Notes under the pieces: generated by a model
Databases searched by the model: none
Told to the model about the DNA's origin: nothing
Seen by the model: the letters and a program-made list of their open reading frames with translations, nothing else
Program-made: the position numbers and the translations under genes
Source: Cordia subcordata
Taxonomy: Eukaryota > Streptophyta > Magnoliopsida > Boraginales > Cordiaceae
Direction of reading: 5' to 3'
Assembly: GCA_028554755.1 (NCBI GenBank)
Contig: JAPTOF010000016.1
Coordinates: forward strand, 1,500,501 to 1,564,500
DNA length: 64,000 bases
Part shown: piece after piece, positions 23,345-35,715 of the stretch
Layout of the letters: every line of letters begins with the position of its first letter
Position numbering within the stretch: position 1 is the stretch's first letter

Positions 23345-24257
23345 AGAATACGACAAGTAAAGTGTTTTATTCTCTTTTAATCATTGTCAAGGATTGATAT
23401 ACCATTTAAATTATGTACACATTTCAAAAGAATGTAGAGTTCTAACTCTTAAATGAAGTACGTATTTATATAGGAAAATTTTTGTTGTGGTTAGTTGGTA
23501 TATGTGGTTATGTTGTACTATTAGTTGCCATAACGGGGATGAATAAAAAGAGGAAACGTTTTGAAGATAATAATTGTGATGTATTATAATGTATTATGAC
23601 TTTTACCTTTTTTTAAAGGATAAAAAAGACACTAGTAAAGTAAATCAATCCTTGCAGTGTTTATAGAAAGATGACTATTTGAAGGTGGCAAAAACAAACT
23701 TGACATATATGAGATGAGATTATTTATCACAAAGAGAATTAACTAAGTGGAGTGGACAAAACACTAAAGACAAAAGCAACGTATATATGAAATAACACTT
23801 GTTCACAATATAAAATAAAAATTAATAATTATAACATAATAATATAAAATGTTTACTCCAATAATTTATGATATTCAACATGAATGCCAATCAAGCAAAC
23901 TAATCATTTCGCAATTCATCGTAGAAAGAATTAACTAATTGCGCTTTTTGATTGATGAAAATTAACTAATAATTTAAATAATTGAAACTACTCTTAAAAA
24001 TTAATTTTCAGAACTAACATCCCGTTGAGAGCAGAGATATGATTAAAAAGCAAAACTAAAGTGAAGACAAAATATTCATTAAAGACAAATGTAACATATA
24101 AATAAAATTTTGTCTGTAATAATGTTATAAATAGATCTAATTATCATAGATTATTTATTTCAAAAATATTTTTTATAATAGTAAAAGAGAATCGTTAATT
24201 ATTTATTTCAAAAATATTTTTATAATATTAAATGAGAATCTTTATGCAAACAAGAAC
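23345..24257. other. Intergenic spacer with a short tandem duplication
   Basis: Mostly featureless AT-rich DNA. ATTATTTATTTCAAAAATAT, followed by TATAATA and GAGAATC, occurs twice in tandem at about 24,147-24,240. No gene seen. Confidence 0.5.
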
Positions 24258-24432
24258 CTGTTTTGGTTAACTTTTTTTTTTTATGAAAATCATTTTTTTC
24301 TTTCTCATAAAAAGCACATCATTTTTTGTAATACGTATTTATTTTATTTTAAAATTTTAAAAACCATTTTTTGAAAAGAAATTTAAAATATATATATAAA
24401 AAACGCTTTAAAAAAAGGTCGAAGCAAACGAG
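24258..24432. mobile_element. MITE-like remnant upstream of the NRAMP gene
   Basis: A/T-rich segment with CCTGTTTTGGTTAACTTTTT at the left and AAAAAAAGGTCGAAGCAAACGAGACG at the right. These form a weak inverted pair resembling the GTTTGGATTGG...CCAATCCAAACGAG ends of the MITE at 16,580. It sits about 160 bp upstream of the proposed TATA box of the transporter gene. Confidence 0.35.
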
Positions 24433-24593
24433 ACGTAAGTATATTCAACATCGTATCAACTCACACGAAGTCGGCTCCCTGAAAACTCGGGCTAATAACC
24501 GAGAGAGATTTTGGGTGCTCAGCTAAGATCTCCTCCTTTCCACTGTCACACACACAAAACCACACACTGACGCGCACACACAGACTTTCTCTC

Positions 24594-24613
24594 TATATAT
24601 ACACACATGCATG
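24594..24613 (+). promoter_or_regulatory. Probable TATA box and adjacent RY motif of the NRAMP gene
   Basis: TATATATA (24,594-24,601) lies about 350 bp upstream of the start codon, after a pyrimidine-rich stretch. CATGCATG (24,606-24,613) follows. The RY core CATGC is bound by plant B3 factors, including the iron-deficiency regulator IDEF1 in grasses, which is suggestive for a metal transporter. A 5' UTR intron is possible between GTATGTGT (24,680) and TTTAAAG (24,938). All of this is inference from motifs. Confidence 0.35.
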
Positions 24614-24945
24614 TAGCAGCCATCACAAGATTTGCAATTTAGCTCTCGCCATTCCTGAAAACACCACCTCTTCTTTGCACGTATGTGTAGCCTTAGAACT
24701 CAACAAAATATACGGATTTTAGCAACCCCATTACTGATACGATCTTAATATCTACTCTGTTTCGAATCTTTTGTGGATCTGTTGCATTTATATATTTTCT
24801 GCATGCAGACACATATACATATACCAACTTGGGTTTTGTGTTATATATCCAAGAAAATTTGTTAATTGATTTCTTTTTGTTCTTTTTTTGTGTTTTTGTT
24901 TGTGGGTTTTTCTTTTTTTTCTTTTTTGGGGTTTAAAGGTTAAAG

Positions 24946-27900
24946 ATGGCGGCATCATCAGCAGCACAGCCCCAGTTCATGACCAGCACAGGGAACAGAA
25001 CACATTCCAATGCGCCATTGATTGAGAATAATCATGAGAATATTGAATACGATCAAATTGTTGTTCCTGATGTATGGTACCCCTTCCACTTAATCTTTTA
25101 GATTTTCTTCTCATGCTTTTATTTTTCTGTGATTTCAGGTGTAATAATCTTGATTGTGTATTGGAAATTGAGATATAACATGTGATGAGTTGTGTTATAG
25201 TTATTTTTGGCACAGGTTAGCACAATAGTTCTGAGAAGAGGAATGCAAATTAAGCTTGTCTTCCAAGTGTTTTATTGGAATTTCAAGAATTTTGATTTGG
25301 TTCTTCATATATTATTTGAATTTTGCAAAAACAGTGATAAATATAAGTGGCTTAAGGCTGAGCAATTGAAATTTATGATTGGTATTCTTTATTCTGTGGG
25401 GATGATGTGTATTTATCTCTTCCTGCAATCACTTTTTTTGTTTCAAGATTTTATTTTGTTTGAATCTGTTGATGGTTAATAATATTACTTATATGATTTC
25501 CTATAGTTGCATACTTGAATTCATGGGCATAATCAGAGTGGGAGTGGGGGTTATTTGGTGGTGCTCGAAGCTCGAAACTTGGACCTTTTCATCATCATCT
25601 CTGTATGATGCTATCTCTTTTATTTATTTAGCTTTGATAGGCTCGGATTAGTTTTTGAATGAGGCAACATACGGTAGGTTTATGCAGAAACCACTGTCAA
25701 AATTAATCTGATTTGAAACTAATCTACCTGAAGGCGTTCAACCATTTGATGATTAAATGTTGCATAGTTGCTTTTCATTTGAAAATTTGTAGCTGACTGC
25801 CGTCGGTTGATGGCTTTCTGATCCCTGATATGTTTGAATCTTTTTCTAAATCTTTCTGATTTATATGCTTATCGACCTTAATATTTTCTAATTGTTGGTA
25901 ATGATATAATTATGGATAGTGGATATAATTAGACTTGAGCAAATTGCCTTCTATGAATTTAATTTATGCAAAGTGATTATCATGGCTTTAAAAGTTTGTT
26001 TTAATTTGTTTTTATGCAAAAAAGTATTTGATTGATATGGCTTTCTCCTTATATGCATCTGATCTGCAGAAGAAAAGCTGGAAGAATTTATTTGCATATA
26101 TGGGACCTGGCTTTCTTGTGTCTATTGCCTATATTGACCCTGGAAATTGTAAGAATTCTTATTCGGTTATCATGTGCATAGTAGTAGTTCTCCACTGTAT
26201 TTTACTTCTTACTCTTGCTTGATGTCCTTTACAGTTCAAACTGACCTGCAGTCAGGAGCTCAGTACAAATATGGGGTGAGAATTGTTCTTGTCTCCTTAT
26301 GTTTCCTATACGCATAAATGTTGAATATGTAATACAGCATGACTTTTCAAGAGGAAACAGGTGGCTAGACATGAAAAAAGGATTCTGTATTGAGGAACCA
26401 ATGCTGGTGATTGACAATTATGACTTATACTGGAACATGCTCACACTGCTTCCGTGCCAAAATAAAAATTCTTTTGGGTTCTTAGCTCCTTCCTCCTTGT
26501 AATAGGTTTTAATACATTATGAATATAATATATTATAGATATTGTACTTGCTTTTGATTAATTGAACTTCATAAAGGACTTGGAGGTGTATAAAAGATTA
26601 GTCATCTGTCCATTATCAAAGCATGCACAGTTATTTTCTCTAAAGAAACTTCTTGATAAATTTTTATCTTCTTGGAAATTGTTCAGCTCACAGACTTTTC
26701 AATATATTTTGTTTTAAAATGTCATAGCATCGGAGGCATTATTTCTCAGGAGCTATTTTTTTGTTTCCAGTTACTCTGGGTCATACTATTAGCTTCATGT
26801 GCTGGTCTTATCATTCAATCCCTGGCTGCAAACCTGGGAGTTGTTACAGGTTGGTCTCCTCTCCGATTGTTATTATGTCATTGTTACAACATGTGATGGT
26901 GTCGTCCAGGCTAGTTTCTTGTGCTTGATCATATGTCTAAGATACTTGCCTATTGTAGGAAAGCATTTAGCAGAGCACTGCAGAAAGGAATATCCCAGGG
27001 TGCCAAATTTCATCTTATGGATTCTTGCTGAAATTGCTATTGTTGCATGCGACATTCCTGAGGGTGAGTTTTGTCTGACATTTGTAGAACTTCATCCTTC
27101 ATTTCTTTTTTGATTCACATCAGACTAGGGTAGGCAACCTTCCAATAAGCAACATCGTGAATGTAATTGATGTCTCTCTTCTCCCAAGATCATATTTACT
27201 GTAATATGCTAGTAGTAAGTCTCAAGTAATATGGGAATGCAACTCTTCCCACCTTTTTCTGTATCATTACTAGCTTGGTTATAGTATGTACCTGGTCAGG
27301 TGAACTCTTAGCGTTATACTAACAAATGGACATGTTGAAGCCTGCTCGTAGAGAAAGTAATTTTATCTTCCGAGTGTTGGTCATGTGAAAGTGGATGTAA
27401 TTAGGAATATAACATTCAGAGATCCTACCGGTTCAGTTTGTCACCATTTTATACATACCTCAACCTATCCTATCATTTCACATAAAATAATGTTGAAGTC
27501 CAAGGATGTACGACCTTCTGATGTCCAGAATTTCACGGCTGTGTTGATTCTCGTAAAGTATTTCTTCTGAGTGCAAAAGAGTATTGCCCATAAATTCTTA
27601 GGTTTGAAGAGTGAAAGGACCTGTTGATGCCCAGAAATGGTGTGGCAACACTGAGCAGACCTTGAACTTGCCAAGAAGAAGATCAAGAAACGGGAAGGGA
27701 ATGAGAAAATATAGAAGGGTAGAAAGGGGAAAGAGGTCATTAATCGTGATGATGATATATAATTTGCTTGAATTTCAATTTTATATTATGTGAATGACTA
27801 GATGTAATTTGACCACCACCAACAGACGTGGCATTCTGTGCATGAGTGCCTACGTAGCCCAAAAGAATTGAGCATCATCATAATGTTGCTTGTTCAACAT

Positions 27901-30900
27901 CTCACATGAGCACACAAGTCTTTATGTAAATAACAGTTTGTGCTTGTATTGTTTTCAAATTATTTTGCTTGAAAATTATGATTCCAGTCCCTAGTAGTTT
28001 CTGTTATCTATTCATTTAAAGCTGCCTCCTTTCTTTCTCCTTTTCTTTGCCCAGTGATTGGAACTGCATTTGCTCTGAATATGCTTTTCAAGATACCTTT
28101 ATGGTGTGGTGTGCTTATCACAGGATTTAGTACACTGATTCTACTATTGCTGCAGCAATATGGGGTATTAAATCTCTTCTGCCTCTGATTTAATAAGCCA
28201 CTTTCTACATGGAGAGAAAAGTTTGGTGTATTGTTGGAAAAGTTCTGCCTTAATTATGAGCACAACGGATTTTCTTCTAGATTTACATCAAACTTTGTGC
28301 ATACTCTGATTTGCTATGGCTAAGTCATTGTACAGGTCAGAAAACTCGAGATCTTCATTGCTTTCCTGGTATTGACAATAGCTGCATGCTTCTTTGTGGA
28401 GATGAAATATGCAAACCCTAAGGCTTCAGAAGTTCTTGATGGGCTTTTTGTTCCCCAACTCAAGGGAAGTGGTGCCACTAAGCTTGCAATTTCACTTCTT
28501 GGTGCTATGGTTATGCCGTAAGTTATTTCCATATTTTCTCCTGACAAACAGATAGTAATCATTTTCAGAATTTCTTAATCAATGCAATTCTTTTTTTTTT
28601 TTTTGTTACAGTCACAATCTTTTTCTCCATTCGGCACTGGTGCTCTCTAGGAAAATCCCTCGATCTATAACTGGCATCAAGGTAATATATCATTTCTGAA
28701 AAATGGACGATCAAGTTTATTCTAACTGCCCCAGATATAGCTAATCTATATTAATCAATAATTTATGTTTATCCAGTGGATTTGCCTTGGATTTCTAGTC
28801 TGATTTTTATATAATACTAAGTAGAGTAGATGTTTTTAGATGAATCAAAAGGATAAGCCGCTTATTATCCTCCTCTCTTTTGTCTAACAATCGTGTGCCT
28901 CTAATATTTGAAATCTAAAAAATCCATGGGTACCATATGAAATTCCAAAGTTATAGTGCTAACAAGCAGCTTATTGCTTGTGCTATAATGTTTTTACTTT
29001 TGGACTATGTTTCAGAAAGCATCAGTTAGCACTAAACTATTATTACTGTGACACAGTACTTTTACAATACAGCAGTTCCTAGTGTAAGCCTATGTAAACT
29101 ATCTTCTGAGCTCTCTTATCATAAACTTTTTCAGTTGACTCCTGATTTGGAGTAGATGTAGTGAATTTGTTATGTTGGCAAACTTGCTATTGAGACTATA
29201 TGTTACAAATGTTCAGGCTACTTATTACTGTTTTATGTTATTCTTCTTTTTCTTTTTCCTTTGGTCTTGATGTGCTCATTTGTAATGATAATCAATGTAC
29301 AAACTTGATTTAACATGGTTATAATTAGCCCTATTGAATGTCATATGGAGTTTCATGATCTTCACTGTCTTCAGGAGGCGTGCAGGTTTTATCTTATAGA
29401 AAGCGGCTTTGCTTTGATGGTAGCTTTTCTCATAAATATATCAGTTATCTCAGTAAGTGGTGCAGTTTGCTTTTCTGAAAATTTGAACCCAGAGGATCGT
29501 GAAAGCTGCAAAGATTTGGACTTGAACAGAGCCTCATTTCTCCTGAGAGTACGTGGCCGGTTATTCATGCAGCACAGACATAGAAACTATCCTGTGGATC
29601 TTTATCATTTGCTTTGTGGAAACTGTTAATTTTTGCTAGGTTTCTTCATGATGACCGATATTTTATGGACTGCAGCATGTTTTAGGTAGATGGAGTTCCA
29701 AGCTATTCGCAATTGCTTTGCTGGCATCAGGTCAGAGTTCCACTATTACTGGGACTTATGCAGGGCAATATGTTATGCAGGTATTGAGTTCACTCGACCA
29801 TTTCTTTTTTCATCACTTCTAGTAATATCTTTCACTCCTAAATTAGGTCGTGAAACTGCCCTCCTTGTGAGCATTTAATCTTTTTCCTTCCTCTGGAGAA
29901 ATATTGATAGAGGTCGAAATATTTTAGACAGCTCAATTCATCTCCTTTCTTATATGTTCACTAGAAAAGTCTATATCCTAGTCATTACAAGAGAACCAGC
30001 TTTTCTGCACATGGTAGCACATAATATTAAAGCTTATGGAGGACAGGTATCCGTCCAGATCATTCAACACTTTTGAACTGGCATGGCTGAGTAAAAGAAG
30101 TTTCATATTGACTACCTGCCAAGGAGCTTTACCATCTAAATAATGAGTAGTAATCCAGATTATCTAAAAATCTTGTCATACGTAACCTTTCTCAGTCTAA
30201 TGTGTATGTCAACAAAAAGCAGCTCAAACTAATCTAAACAATGTCTATCCCCTTTGTCCAATATCCTATGGTGATATCTGACAATTCACTACCTTCAAGT
30301 GCATTTAGTCGTGTGACTGCAAGTGCTTTTTTTTGCTATTATCTTATATATGCATTATATTTTTTCCCTGATGTAGGGGTTTCTTGATTTGCGCTTGAAG
30401 CCATGGATACGGAACATGTTAACTCGTTGCCTGGCTATAGTACCTAGTCTAATTGTTGCAATTATTGGTGGCTCTGCTGGGGCTGGAGACTTGATTATTA
30501 TTGCATCGGTATACTTACCTTAATTCAACTCTTTCTTGATCTTAAAAGATGGGATCTCATTTTGGAGATTTATCTGTTGTGAACAAAAACATGGTGTAAC
30601 TTAAGTTTCACATATGCTGTGCTTTCCATTGCTGCTTTATCTTAATCTGGTTAATATATTACCAATAATGATAAAGAAGAATGTGAGGTAACATGATATG
30701 TAGAAATTTTGGGCACATTCTCCCCTTAACACTTGACGAAGAAAATTTGATAACAGAAATTACAGAAACTTTGCTTTGCCCTTGGTGTGTCCCATTGTTA
30801 AGATCATTCTACTGGTTGGATCATCTGTAGCATGATTAGATCTTCGAAGCATATTCTCTTGATATAGTAAGGGCTAAGACATTAATGGCGAATCAATTTA

Positions 30901-32357
30901 AGGAAAGTGTAAGAGAAACAATTATGGATTGCTTCCGAAAGTGCTACACTACCTGGAACATGTCTTCTAGCTTTGAGCTCGTGAATTGGACAAAATGAGA
31001 AATTGACAATGTATTTGGCGCGTAATTTTTAGTTTCCTGAAAAATTTGCTTGACGCATAGATGGACCCCAAAGCATGACAAGACACTACATGTATAAGAA
31101 TTTGGAGTCCCAAGTGCTGCAAAAAAATCCGTGCTAGGATCTTAAAGAAATCAAAAACAGATATGGATGCTCACAAATGGATATTCACAGAAGATGTAAG
31201 ATCTCAAGTTGAGTAAAACACCAAAAATGAATAATGGAGGAGATAATTTATTAGTCTATTACTATGTTTGACGTTTATGCATACTAAGTTTTTGGGCCCC
31301 GCACCCTCCATTCTAGTGCAGAGCTAATTATACATTCAAATGTCAACTAATAGAGGTCTATGCAACTTATAATGCTGTTTGGCGGAAACTGTATCCTTCT
31401 CTTGTTATTCTGTTCCTATCTTGAACTATTTTAAGAAAATAAGCCTCTGCGTTTTCCATAGTGCAGATGATATTATCATTCGAACTCCCATTTGCTCTCA
31501 TTCCACTTCTGAAGTTTACAAGCAGCAAAACTAAAATGGGGGAATATGCTAACTCAAAAGTGGTAAGAACTCATCTTCCTTTCCCTGAGAGTAGCTTCCA
31601 GAATCCCAGCTGATATATATTTGTACGAGTGCATATATATATAAATATGTGACTTTGTAGGCTTTGAGAATAAATAGCTCAAACTAAGTTAGCCAAGTAA
31701 TGAAAAATAGCATATTGCTAACTTTTCTACCCACTTGTTGGCCTTAGATTTAGGTAAGAGTAACTCATGAAGAACCAAGTTAGTTGAATGCAGATACACC
31801 AAGAAAATTAGAAATGCACATCTGCTCACTAGTCTTAGTCTTTGCATATTAATTTCCCCCGTCAAAAGTGCTAAATAATTTGCTGCATAAGTTGTTCAGT
31901 CTCGGGTTCACTTTGTATCTCCTAGGAGGCTTGATACTTGATAACCAAATAATTATTGTGCGAATGGCCTGGGAACTTTTTTTCTTATTATCTTACTGTA
32001 ATTTGCCTCTTACAGATTTCGGCAATCACATGGATAATTGGCTCCCTTATTATGGGTATCAACATATACTATCTCGTGGAGAAACTAGTCACTTCGCTGC
32101 ATGAGAGCCATTTAAGAACTGTTGGCACCGTGTTTTGCGGTATATTGGGATTTTCAGGTGTGCTGGTTTATTTGGCTGGCATTGCATACCTGGTTATACG
32201 GAAAAATAAGGAGCGCGTCCATCTCCTGGCATTTACATCCCCTGAAAGTCAGCGGCTGTCCAATGAGTGCGGGAATGCATCAATCTATGCTCTACCGAGA
32301 GAGGACATTGTAAGCATGCAATTACCTCAGAGGAACACTTCATCAGATGTTGACTGA
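24946..32357 (+). CDS. NRAMP: NRAMP1/NRAMP6-type divalent metal transporter, 13 exons
   Basis: Proton-coupled Mn/Fe-type transporter with the family's roughly twelve membrane helices, 546 residues. Exons: 24946-25071, 26070-26148, 26235-26275, 26771-26849, 26959-27063, 28055-28164, 28336-28517, 28612-28681, 29375-29548, 29676-29780, 30377-30508, 31467-31562, 32016-32357. All phases join and all introns are GT-AG. Metal-site residues are intact: DPGN (65-68) in helix 1 and MPH (240-242) in helix 6. The transport signature [19 protein letters not shown] is at 341-359. Thirteen exons, N-terminal SNAPLIEN and C-terminal LPREDI..MQLP place it in the plant NRAMP1/6 clade rather than the few-exon NRAMP2-5 group; the last residues (TSSDVD) are closest to NRAMP6 as I remember it. 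That clade acts in Mn/Fe uptake or intracellular metal handling, but membrane location cannot be told here. The ATG at 24,946 gives the clade's usual N terminus. Confidence 0.95.
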
Positions 32358-32447
32358 AAGTAAGTACTTTTAGCATGCTAAATTAGGAAAGTAGAAGATG
32401 TTGACTTAAGTAAGTACTTTTAGCATGTTGAATTGGGGAAGTAGAAG
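32347..32447. repeat. Tandem 51-bp duplication spanning the NRAMP stop codon
   Basis: The unit from 32,347 (ATGTTGACTGAAAGTAAGTA, containing the TGA stop) is repeated from 32,398 (ATGTTGACTTAAGTAAGTA). Both copies share CTTTTAGCATG and GGGAAGTAGAAG or a one-base variant. The second copy lies wholly in the 3' UTR. Confidence 0.85.
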
Positions 32448-33069
32448 CTAATTGTAACGGATCTTTCTTTCCAATAAATAACATGAACCAAAGATATCTT
32501 GATGTCTTCAAGTTACTCGTTTGCTGAATGCAAATGCCTTTTTTTGTCTGCGGCTCTGGATGCCATTGCTGATGAGCATTTTATTGGCATGGATGAAATT
32601 AGTTGCTGGACTTGTACTGAAACAATTGGACTGCATGTCTTGTAAAATGTCTGTCACTTCACTGCCTATATATGTTTAGAACTCATCGAGGTTTACTATT
32701 TTTAAGTTGAATTTTTCACTCCACAAACTTTTGCCACATTTGATGTTCAAGATACTTGGCTCAACCCATTTTAGCTAGCTTGTTGATGTTGAGTTATAAA
32801 GCTGGATTAGATGATACAGACTGGGCTGAGGTGATAAGCTTGCATTCGATCACACGCGATAAATTCTGAGATACTTTACTTAGGACCGGCTAATTGTAGG
32901 ATGGTAAGAGTTCTGAGGTTCCAGCATAAAAATTAATTGGTCAATATGAGGAGTGGCGTATGACTTTATATGGTGATCCTAAATCTTGAGATTTTTCGGT
33001 GTGGGAAGTCTTTATATATTGTAACATCCCCTCACATGTGACCTGAAATAGTTCTTGCACTACTTTGAT
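32448..33069. other. NRAMP 3' UTR and downstream spacer
   Basis: CCAATAAATAAC at about 32,471 could act as a poly(A) signal for the transporter gene. The rest holds nothing recognised. Confidence 0.4.
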
Positions 33070-33243
33070 GACTGGATTCGGATGACCGACGACCTAGACT
33101 GCCGGGATAGGCCACCACGTGACTGGATTCGGATGGCCGATGACATGGACTGTAGGGATGGGTTACCACGTGACTGGATTTTGATGATTGGATTCGAATG
33201 TCCGACAACCTGGACTGTAGGGATGAACCATCACGTGACTAGA
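33070..33243. repeat. Imperfect 51-bp tandem repeat with CACGTG in each unit
   Basis: Units begin GAyTGGATTCGrATG at 33,070, 33,121 and 33,186. Each carries a CGACrACCTrGACTG-type middle and a TCACGTGACT or CCACGTGACT end. The third unit is preceded by a partial copy. Because 51 is a multiple of three, a repetitive 64-codon open frame results and is not considered a gene. Confidence 0.8.
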
Positions 33244-35587
33244 TTTTGATGATTAGATGTGCAATATAAAAGCAAAAGAAGTAAGCACTATCCAGTCCCT
33301 ATTACTTGTGCTTGCAGGAAAACTTCCTTCTTTTTCTGCTTCTCTTATCTTCTTAAATGAGATATGCTATGAGTAATCAGATTTTATTTTTGAAAATCAG
33401 AATTGTTTATGTAAACTTTTTCTGAATTTATTAGTTTATTAGTCTAGATCTGATAATCTGATATTCAAATTTGTAATACACCTCGTCTAAAAGATAGAAA
33501 AACAAAAGAAAAGAAAGAGAATTTAATCCAAACATTGTGCTCGATTATTAGGGTCTACGGAGTAGTTAAGTAGTTGATATTCTTTTAAGAGTGATGATCT
33601 AATTTCAAATCCTATCAAGGAGAAGGTTAAATAAATAAGAGTAAAATTCATTATTCTCTTCTGTTTTGCAAAAGTTGTATCAAACTCCTTGTTGTTTTAA
33701 AATTCCAATATTCTTTTATGGTTTCAAAAATGTTACAAATTGACCTTTATGATTTTAAAATTGGTACATAATTTTCTGCCTAATTTTAAAATTAATGTGT
33801 ATTCTCCCTCTTATTTACACTTGCAGGGTTAGTCGCAATATTTTTTAAACCGTAACGTATTTTGTACTTCTTTTGCAAAGTATAAGGAAAAATATATTTT
33901 ATTCTAGAAATAAAAAGCTTGGTGCGTGCACTGATGTCAAGGAGAGTATTTTAATACCTAACAAGAAGTAGGCAATGTATCCACATCCAATGCACCTACT
34001 CTTATCTTGTTCTCGTAAATTCTAAATATTTTATATCTCCTTGACACTGCAAAACTTCAGAGATTGTGTTCAAGGTGGACAACGTATACTAATCACGGAT
34101 TCTTTGCATCTCCCAGGTGGCTTCATGATTGAAATTTTGCGTATAAATGTTTGAGTAATGATCTTCTTGGCCATTTTATGAACAAGATAATGTTATTATT
34201 AAAGACGGCAAAGAAATCTATTACAATTCGACAATTGGTAGTCAATTATCACTTTATTTAAATGTTTAAGCTTGTTAATAAGATATTTATATATTTATTT
34301 ATTGTCCTAACAGATTGTGCCGATGGTGAGCTCCTTCATTCACTTTTATGTAATTTACTCGCAAATTCAATTTCGTAAACATTAATAAATGCATATTACT
34401 TTCTGTAATTTGTCTAATTATAACTCATTACGGTTTATATTCTAAAACTTACTATAATACCTCTCAATGTACAGTATTTGGCTAGAAGATTTTAGAGGTT
34501 TTTTAGCAGAGCAGTGCCTACCGTCTAGACTGCTAGTATATATTAGGAGATCAAGAGCTGTATAATATTATGAAAAAGATTATTTTAACATAATAATATT
34601 ATTATTTCATTAATTTACATTATATCTCTCTTATAACATCAGAATATTATAAAACATACTAATTAAAAACGCACGCGTGCATGAAATATACGTATCCTTC
34701 TGATTATGGTTGGTCGGTAGGAAAATAGAGAAAGACCTCTTGGAGTGTCATATATATTCAGCATGTCGTCAGGTCCTTGTTAATCAATCACCAAAAGCAT
34801 ACAAATATACATATCCAAGTTTTGAATATATATACATATCACATACGTGTGTGTGTGTATTGTATATATATAACATTAGTGTCCATTTTCAAAGTTGGTG
34901 ATGATAACGACAAGCAAAGGTCATGATGTATATATGATTCATGGATGGGTGATAGGAAAATCACACCTACGTGATAATTACTGAACTTGTCCTTAATATT
35001 ATAATATTATTAGATATTAGAAATTTTAATTATTTTAAAGGATATTCTATTTCACTTTTTACGTCAACAATAATTATTATTTTTTATCCTTGATATTTTA
35101 GAAATTTCATTTTTCAATTTTATTCTAATGGCACTCTCACACAAAATATTAGAGAGCCAAAAGTGACTCTATATATATCTTGTGAAAGAGGAAAAGACAT
35201 AGGGTTTATTTAATTACTTCAAGGAGTCTTCTTTTTTTTTTTTTTGAAAAAGAGGAGACACCACTTAATCTGATATCATTCTAATAGAGGAAATACCTCT
35301 CGCATCATCCAAGTAATTCTCTTCCGGTTATGCATACCCAACTAAAGATTGAACCCATCATTTATTAGTCAATTTGCACGCTTGTAGGGAGTCCTTCAAG
35401 AAAATAGATTTTCTTAGTTCCATACAGGCTCTTTGAGATAGCTCTAATATATAAACATCCTTGTTTTTTGTGGTTAGATGAAAAAGTATTTGTAGAAGAG
35501 CAAATGGAAAAATGCATAGTCACTAACAATTTCTTGATATAATTATTATTAATCACAGCTACCACTGGTGGGGCCGCACAATATATA
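33244..35587. other. Spacer between the convergent NRAMP and CCR genes
   Basis: About 2.3 kb of AT-rich DNA without a supported gene. Several stretches of alternating TA and TG/CA occur near 34,800-34,880. Confidence 0.55.
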
Positions 35588-35615
35588 CATATATATGTGT
35601 GTACACACATATATA

Positions 35616-35660
<45 letters not shown>
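35588..35660. repeat. Perfect 30-bp palindrome followed by an (AT)n microsatellite
   Basis: Positions 35,588-35,617 read as their own reverse complement (CATATATATGTGTGT and its inverse). The tract continues into about 21 AT dinucleotides to 35,660. It lies about 55-130 bp beyond the CCR stop codon, so it probably falls in the 3' UTR or terminator of that gene. Confidence 0.9.
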
Positions 35661-35662
<2 letters not shown>

Positions 35663-35715
35663 TTGTGCCCTCCCTCGATATAATCGGCACATGGGTTACA
35701 ATATTGCAAGAGAGA

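Noticed and set aside
29315..29629. Longer open frame around NRAMP exon 9 starting upstream of the acceptor
   Set aside because: The family sequence begins at [11 protein letters not shown], directly after a TCAG acceptor; the upstream residues are intronic.
33055..33249. 64-codon frame with repeated DWIRM and DCRD
   Set aside because: Produced by the 51-bp tandem repeat; no independent evidence of coding.
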